This document shows, one piece after another, positions 5,640-9,264 of a DNA stretch of 9,264 bases. The first letter of the stretch is position 1; each line of letters starts with the position of its first letter. The position numbers and the translations under genes were made by a program. The notes below the pieces were generated by a model. The model saw only the letters and a list, made by a program, of their open reading frames with translations, did not search any database and was not told the DNA's origin. The stretch is taken from contig FR884637.1 of assembly GCA_000436075.1 (NCBI GenBank), positions 45,243 through 54,506 of the forward strand. Reading direction: 5' to 3'. Source of the DNA: Eggerthella sp. CAG:209. Lineage in GTDB: Bacteria > Actinomycetota > Coriobacteriia > Coriobacteriales > Eggerthellaceae.

Positions 5640-6851
5640 TTAGCTAGCTTTTACCACGCCGGCTTCGAGGAGCTCATTGATCTGATCCTCGGTGTAACCA
5701 AGCTTAGTGAGTACGTCGACGGTGTCGCCGCCCTGGTGAGGCATGGGACGCCAGATCTCACCGGGGTTGTTCTTGAACTTGGGGAACACGCCCAAGCCAT
5801 GGAAGGTATCGCCATCAGCGGTCTTCCAGTCAACCCACGTGTTACGCAGGGCAAGATGCTCTTCCTTAACCAGGTCTTCCATATCAAGAACAACCTGAGC
5901 AGCAATGCGATGAGCAGCGAAGTCTTCTTCGATCTCATACTTAGAATGCTCGAGGCAGTAGTCCTCAAATGCCTTCTGGATCTCATCAGCATGAGGATTG
6001 GACAGCCACAGACCGGAAGTATCCTCGGGAATATCCTCAGTACCCCACAGGTGGCCAAGACCGATGGTCTCCAGGAAGTGCTTGTTCTGGTCTACGCCGT
6101 AGAGGCATACACCAAGGAAGCCATCCTTGCACTGGAACTCGCCGATACCGCAGAGGTTCTGGTTACGTGCGCCAGGACGAGGCCACTTGATGCCTGCGTT
6201 GAGATAGTCAACGAGGTAGTACTGGCCGATGGACAGCAAGGTCTCGTACATAGCAAGGTCGATGGACTCGCCCTTGCCGGTCTTCTCTGCACGATACAGA
6301 GCAGACAGGGTGGATGCAGCAATCATCAGGGTGTTCAGGTAGTCGCCCATGTAAGGTCCAGGAAGCATGGGCTGCTCCTCGGTACCGTTCTGCATGATAA
6401 GACCGGAGTAAGCCATTACCGTCAGGTCGTAAGCAGCGCGCTTAACCATCTTAGGATCACCCTCCTGGCCAAAGCCGGAGATATGAACGATAACGAGCTT
6501 AGGATTGATAGCCCAGAGAACCTCGTCAGTGATCCCCTTGCGTGCCCAGGTGCCGCCCTTAGATGCCTCAAGGAAGATATCGGTATCCTTGATCATCTTG
6601 AAGAAGATTTCCTTACCCTCTTCAGAGAAGTAGTTGAGAGCAACAGAACGCTGGTTACGGCGCTCAGCCTGCTTGATGTAGGCGGTGTCGCGGATGGTAT
6701 CGCCTGCGCCAGTGTTCTCGAGCCAGGTGACGTCAGCACCCCAGTCAGCCATAAGATCGCAAGCCTTGGGGCAAGCGAGCTCTACTGCTGCGTAAACGAC
6801 CTTAACGCCGTCGAGTGTACCGAATGATGGTTTTTCAGTTGGCATTGCCAT
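5640..6851 (-). CDS. caiB: CaiB-like CoA transferase (class III CoA-transferase family)
   Basis: This soluble enzyme would move CoA from gamma-butyrobetainyl-CoA (or crotonobetainyl-CoA) to L-carnitine, so the cycle runs without spending ATP each turn. It has 403 residues against 405 in E. coli CaiB, and resembles it along the whole chain. Examples are TDIFLEASKGG (90-100), the run RKGITDEVLW (104-113), NPKLVIVHISGFGQ (116-129), GKGESIDLAMYE and, near the C-terminus, PKFKNNPGEIWRPMP. Asp170 in GPYMGDY sits at the position of the catalytic Asp169 of E. coli CaiB, which forms the aspartyl-CoA anhydride. The start at 6851 has AAGGAGG nine bases upstream; Met3 would be 15 bases away and is less likely. 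It lies 97 bases after caiA. Other class III transferases (formyl-CoA, bile-acid types) are less similar to what is seen here. Confidence 0.93.
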   Translation of the reverse strand: MAMPTEKPSFGTLDGVKVVYAAVELACPKACDLMADWGADVTWLENTGAGDTIRDTAYIKQAERRNQRSVALNYFSEEGKEIFFKMIKDTDIFLEASKGGTWARKGITDEVLWAINPKLVIVHISGFGQEGDPKMVKRAAYDLTVMAYSGLIMQNGTEEQPMLPGPYMGDYLNTLMIAASTLSALYRAEKTGKGESIDLAMYETLLSIGQYYLVDYLNAGIKWPRPGARNQNLCGIGEFQCKDGFLGVCLYGVDQNKHFLETIGLGHLWGTEDIPEDTSGLWLSNPHADEIQKAFEDYCLEHSKYEIEEDFAAHRIAAQVVLDMEDLVKEEHLALRNTWVDWKTADGDTFHGLGVFPKFKNNPGEIWRPMPHQGGDTVDVLTKLGYTEDQINELLEAGVVKAS

Positions 6852-6872
6852 AATATTTTTCCTCCTTGATGT

Positions 6873-6894
6873 GGGGCCCCAGAGGGGCCCCTCT
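6873..6894 (-). promoter_or_regulatory. GGGGCCCC double palindrome before the caiB ribosome site
   Basis: GGGGCCCC occurs at 6873-6880 and 6884-6891, separated by three bases. Each octamer is self-complementary, so the pair folds into an all-GC eight-pair hairpin with a three-base loop. AGAGGGGCCCCTCT (6881-6894) is also a 14-base palindrome. It ends six bases before AGGAGG of caiB. A role as a stability or translation element, or as a binding site, is inferred from position. Confidence 0.6.
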
Positions 6895-6916
6895 TAGCAG
6901 AAAATCCGTCACAACT

Positions 6917-6933
6917 CCGCGATCCCCTCGCGG
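6917..6933 (-). promoter_or_regulatory. Hairpin just after the caiA stop
   Basis: CCGCGA (6917-6922) and TCGCGG (6928-6933) form a perfect six-pair stem with a five-base loop, starting 15 bases after the caiA stop. No U-run follows, so it probably marks the 3' end of a processed caiA message rather than a full stop of transcription. Confidence 0.45.
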
Positions 6934-6948
6934 TGCTGAGAGAGAAAG

Positions 6949-8097
6949 CTACTGACGATACTTCTTCAGAGCGTTCTTAGCGGTGGTGAGAATCATCATC
7001 TCGTCGGTACCACCGGAGATACGATCAACACGCAGGTCGCGCCAGATGCGGTTGATGCGATGCTCGGAAGCAACTGCGATACCGCCCATGATCTGCATAG
7101 CGTCGTCTACGACCTCGAAAGAAGCATTTGCGCAGAAGTACTTGCACATTGCGGCTTCACCTGCGTCGAGGTTGCCACCGTTCATGTCAGCCTTCCATGC
7201 GGTTTCGTAAAGCATGTTCTTCATGGCGTCGAGCTTGATCGTCATTTCAGCGATCTTGAGCTGGTTGAGCTGGAAGCGACCGATGGTCTTGCCGAATGCC
7301 TCACGGGTGTTAGCATGCTTGAGTGCATCCTCGTAAGCACAGATTGCCGTACCGTAGTCGCAAGCGCCTACCAGCCAACGCTCAAAGTTGAAGTCACCGA
7401 TACCGCGGTTGAAGCCGTTGCCTTCCTTGCCGAAGATGTCAGACTCTTCGAGCTCAACGTCGTTGAGGTAAACCTCGCAGCAGCTGTCCATGCGAAGGCC
7501 GAGCTTGTTCAGAGGGCCAAGCTCAACACCGGGCTTAGTCATGTCAACCATGAACTCGGTGAATACGGAAGGATCGTCGGCGTTCTTGGCCATGATTACC
7601 AGCCACTTAACGCCCTTGGAAGAGGTGATGAAGGTCTTGGTGCCGTTCAGGTAGATCTTGCCGTCGCGACGCTTGTAGTTGGTGGTCAGGCTAGAAACGT
7701 CAGAACCGGCGCCAGGCTCGGTGCAAGCGGAGTTCCAGATCTGTTCACCGGTGCCAAGATATGCCATTACAGCATCGATCTGCTCCTGAGTACCCTCGCG
7801 AATGATGGTCTCGAAGCCAGGAAGCTGATACAGAACGTAGGTAGGTCCACCGTACTGACCAAGAACCTCGTATACAGCCATCAGGGTTACGAGAGGCTGC
7901 TCAAGGCCGGCACCGCCATGGCTCTCGGGAAGCATGATCTGATCGAAGCCGAGATCGCACAGACCCTTAACCCAGCGAAGCGGATACTCATGCTTTTCGT
8001 CGCACTCCAGGAAGTACTGGTCCCAAGGCTCACTCTCCATGTAGTCCTTATAGGCCTGAACGATGAGTTCCTGGTCATCACTCAACTTGAAATCCAT
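6949..8097 (-). CDS. caiA: CaiA-like crotonobetainyl-CoA reductase (acyl-CoA dehydrogenase family)
   Basis: This flavoprotein would reduce crotonobetainyl-CoA to gamma-butyrobetainyl-CoA, taking electrons from an electron-transfer flavoprotein; this is the respiratory step of the pathway. It has 382 residues (E. coli CaiA 380) and starts MDFKLSDDQEL like E. coli MDFNLNDEQEL. FAD and substrate segments are present: PTYVLYQLPG (85-94), TEPGAGSD (126-133), LNGTKTFITSS (150-160) and KLGLRMDSCCE (198-208). The C-terminal part has CKYFCANASFEVVD, then RIWRDLRVDRISGGTDEM, where Glu366 is at the catalytic-base position of the family (GT.E). Start evidence is strong: AAAGGAGG five bases before the ATG, in a 17-base context identical to caiD. 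The electron donor genes (fix/etf) are not in the window. Confidence 0.95.
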   Translation of the reverse strand: MDFKLSDDQELIVQAYKDYMESEPWDQYFLECDEKHEYPLRWVKGLCDLGFDQIMLPESHGGAGLEQPLVTLMAVYEVLGQYGGPTYVLYQLPGFETIIREGTQEQIDAVMAYLGTGEQIWNSACTEPGAGSDVSSLTTNYKRRDGKIYLNGTKTFITSSKGVKWLVIMAKNADDPSVFTEFMVDMTKPGVELGPLNKLGLRMDSCCEVYLNDVELEESDIFGKEGNGFNRGIGDFNFERWLVGACDYGTAICAYEDALKHANTREAFGKTIGRFQLNQLKIAEMTIKLDAMKNMLYETAWKADMNGGNLDAGEAAMCKYFCANASFEVVDDAMQIMGGIAVASEHRINRIWRDLRVDRISGGTDEMMILTTAKNALKKYRQ

Positions 8098-8113
8098 TGT
8101 GTCCTCCTTTTCC

Positions 8114-8142
8114 GACGGCTCGTGCCGTCAAATTTTTGTTTT
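8114..8142 (+). terminator. Hairpin before caiA that looks like a plus-strand terminator
   Basis: GACGGC (8114-8119) and GCCGTC (8124-8129) form a perfect six-pair stem with loop TCGT. On the plus strand AAATTTTTGTTTT follows (8130-8142), the layout of an intrinsic terminator, although no plus-strand gene precedes it. On the minus strand the same hairpin lies three bases before AAAGGAGG of caiA, so it may instead shape the caiA leader. Confidence 0.5.
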
Positions 8143-8147
8143 GCCCC

Positions 8148-8181
8148 TGCAAGCCATCGTGGTTCCTCTCCCGGGCTTGCA
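8148..8181 (-). promoter_or_regulatory. Inverted repeat in the aes-caiA gap
   Basis: TGCAAGCC (8148-8155) and GGCTTGCA (8174-8181) are perfect eight-base arms around an 18-base loop. The gap runs from the aes stop (8227) to the caiA start (8097). The repeat could be a leaky stop after aes or an operator for a caiA promoter; no consensus promoter is apparent. Confidence 0.4.
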
Positions 8182-8226
8182 AAAGCTATTTCGAACCCCC
8201 GTCGCTAGCAGCGCTGGGATAATTCG

Positions 8227-9240
8227 CTAGTTGATACCCCTTAAACCCATGCCGCATACTTCACGGAAGAAGCTGGCGCCATGTTCAAGAGCATCATTTG
8301 CATCATCGAGCACTCGCGTGTAGTGAAGGAATGCATGGATGGTGCCTTCGAACACCTCGTACTTACAAGGAGTTCCGTACTGCTCGCAAATTGCCGCGAG
8401 AGTTTCTGAGTCATCCTTCAGGGGATCGTACTCAGCTGCTGCGATGTAGCACGCAGGCATGTCACGAGACAGATCGTTGAGGAAGAGGTTGCAATACGGC
8501 TCGTTCTGAATTGCCACAGGGTCTTCAGCGTAATTGCCGATATAGAACTTCCAATCTTCTTCAGTCAGGCCATCCCAAGCACCGCCGAGAAGTCGACGAG
8601 ATGCGGAATCGGTCAAACCGTAGCAGCCGTAGTAAAGGAGCAGTGCCTTGATATAGGAGGCATCGCCCACTTCCTGGCGAAGGTAAAGGGTTGCGGCAAG
8701 ATTCAGGTGTGCTCCACCAGAGTCGCCAGCCATACCCATACGATCAGCATCGATACCGTACTGATCGGCATTTTCATGAAGATGCTTTGCTACCGCAGCA
8801 ACTTCATGGACAGCCGAGGGGAACTTAGCTTCGGGAGACAGACGATAATCAACTGCCACCACAATTGCCTCGCTCTTTTCAGCAAGTACACGACAAATGC
8901 GATCGTGCGTTTCAAGGTTGCCCAGAACCCAGCCACCACCGTGTACGTAAACGATGGTCGGGGTCCTCGTCGTACCGTCGGTGCGCCCCTTGTAAGATTC
9001 CTCGGTGGGATAGTAGAAGCGAACAGGAATTGCGCCGTTAGGACCGTCAATCTCCGAGTCGAGCTTAGCCACCATTTCAGGACCGCCAGCAACCCAGAAC
9101 TTTCGTCCTTCAATGTAATTCGCGCGCATCTGCTCGAAACCTACGCTGGTGTCGTTAGCATCGCCAGCAAGGCTGTCCTCCACTTCCAGCACCGCTTTCA
9201 TCTGCGGACTGATTAGGTTCAGAACGTCAAGCTTGTTCAT
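8227..9240 (-). CDS. aes: Aes-like acetyl esterase (HSL-type alpha/beta hydrolase)
   Basis: This soluble serine hydrolase acts on short-chain acyl esters. The 337-residue protein resembles E. coli Aes (319 residues) throughout: LDVLNLISPQMK at the N-terminus, RRLLGGAWDGLT (215-226) and GTIHAFLHYTR (299-309). The HSL oxyanion motif HGGGW is at 100-104. The catalytic triad is visible as Ser174 in GDSGG (172-176), Asp272 in AEYDPL and His302. No signal peptide is present. It is longer than E. coli Aes by a short loop near residues 80-95 and a C-terminal tail. The start at 9240 has a weaker AAGGGAAG site. It precedes caiA by 129 bases on the same strand. A role in freeing carnitine from acetyl- or acylcarnitine is inferred from context only; a housekeeping esterase is the alternative. 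Confidence 0.88.
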   Translation of the reverse strand: MNKLDVLNLISPQMKAVLEVEDSLAGDANDTSVGFEQMRANYIEGRKFWVAGGPEMVAKLDSEIDGPNGAIPVRFYYPTEESYKGRTDGTTRTPTIVYVHGGGWVLGNLETHDRICRVLAEKSEAIVVAVDYRLSPEAKFPSAVHEVAAVAKHLHENADQYGIDADRMGMAGDSGGAHLNLAATLYLRQEVGDASYIKALLLYYGCYGLTDSASRRLLGGAWDGLTEEDWKFYIGNYAEDPVAIQNEPYCNLFLNDLSRDMPACYIAAAEYDPLKDDSETLAAICEQYGTPCKYEVFEGTIHAFLHYTRVLDDANDALEHGASFFREVCGMGLRGIN

Positions 9241-9264
9241 GGCACTTCCCTTCTTAGCGCCCGG

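Noticed and set aside
5736..6827. 363-codon open frame on the plus strand over caiB
   Set aside because: It is opposite caiB, which has catalytic Asp170 and full-length family similarity; no motif or ribosome site is seen in the antisense frame.
7060..8208. 382-codon open frame on the plus strand over caiA
   Set aside because: It lies wholly opposite a gene with clear full-length CaiA homology, has no ribosome site or recognisable motif, and is explained by codon bias of the sense gene.

Overview
The window carries a carnitine-type (cai) gene set. Going right to left on the minus strand it reads: an HSL-family acetyl esterase (aes-like), caiA (acyl-CoA dehydrogenase/crotonobetainyl-CoA reductase), caiB (CoA transferase), caiC (betaine/carnitine-CoA ligase) and an MFS transporter. 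A plus-strand caiD (crotonobetainyl-CoA hydratase) lies at the left and converges on that block. CaiA, CaiB, CaiC and CaiD each resemble the E. coli proteins, as I remember them, from end to end: matching starts, nearly matching lengths for A, B and D, and conserved catalytic residues. Percent identities could not be computed here.

Together the enzymes would run anaerobic carnitine respiration. CaiC activates carnitine or a related betaine with ATP and CoA. CaiD removes water from carnitinyl-CoA to give crotonobetainyl-CoA. CaiA reduces this to gamma-butyrobetainyl-CoA. CaiB passes the CoA to the next carnitine and releases gamma-butyrobetaine. Two parts of the classical E. coli arrangement differ. 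Transport appears to fall to a sugar-porter-like MFS protein rather than the BCCT exchanger CaiT, and an acetyl-esterase-like hydrolase sits at the head of the block. No caiE, cai-type regulator or electron-transfer flavoprotein (fix/etf) gene is in the window.

Layout: 1-63 is possibly the end of a plus-strand gene. 64-565 is mostly non-coding, with one doubtful small membrane ORF and the caiD leader. 566-1351 is caiD, followed by a terminator at about 1448-1480. 1481-2146 has no convincing gene but holds a 34-bp perfect palindrome and another hairpin. 2141-2181 is the terminator of the minus-strand block. 2229-3644 is the MFS gene, 3778-5394 caiC, 5640-6851 caiB, 6949-8097 caiA and 8227-9240 aes. 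The minus-strand genes are not tightly packed: each gap is about 100-250 bases and carries GC-rich hairpins, several placed just before the next ribosome binding site.

Organism: base composition is intermediate (by eye near 50% GC), Shine-Dalgarno sites are strong (AAAGGAGG), and the biochemistry is anaerobic. The proteins are clearly related to, but well diverged from, the enterobacterial ones, and the gene order differs. An anaerobic gut-type bacterium is likely. An actinobacterial (Coriobacteriia/Eggerthellales) or Firmicutes host would fit, but the window holds no phylogenetic marker and I do not claim a genus.
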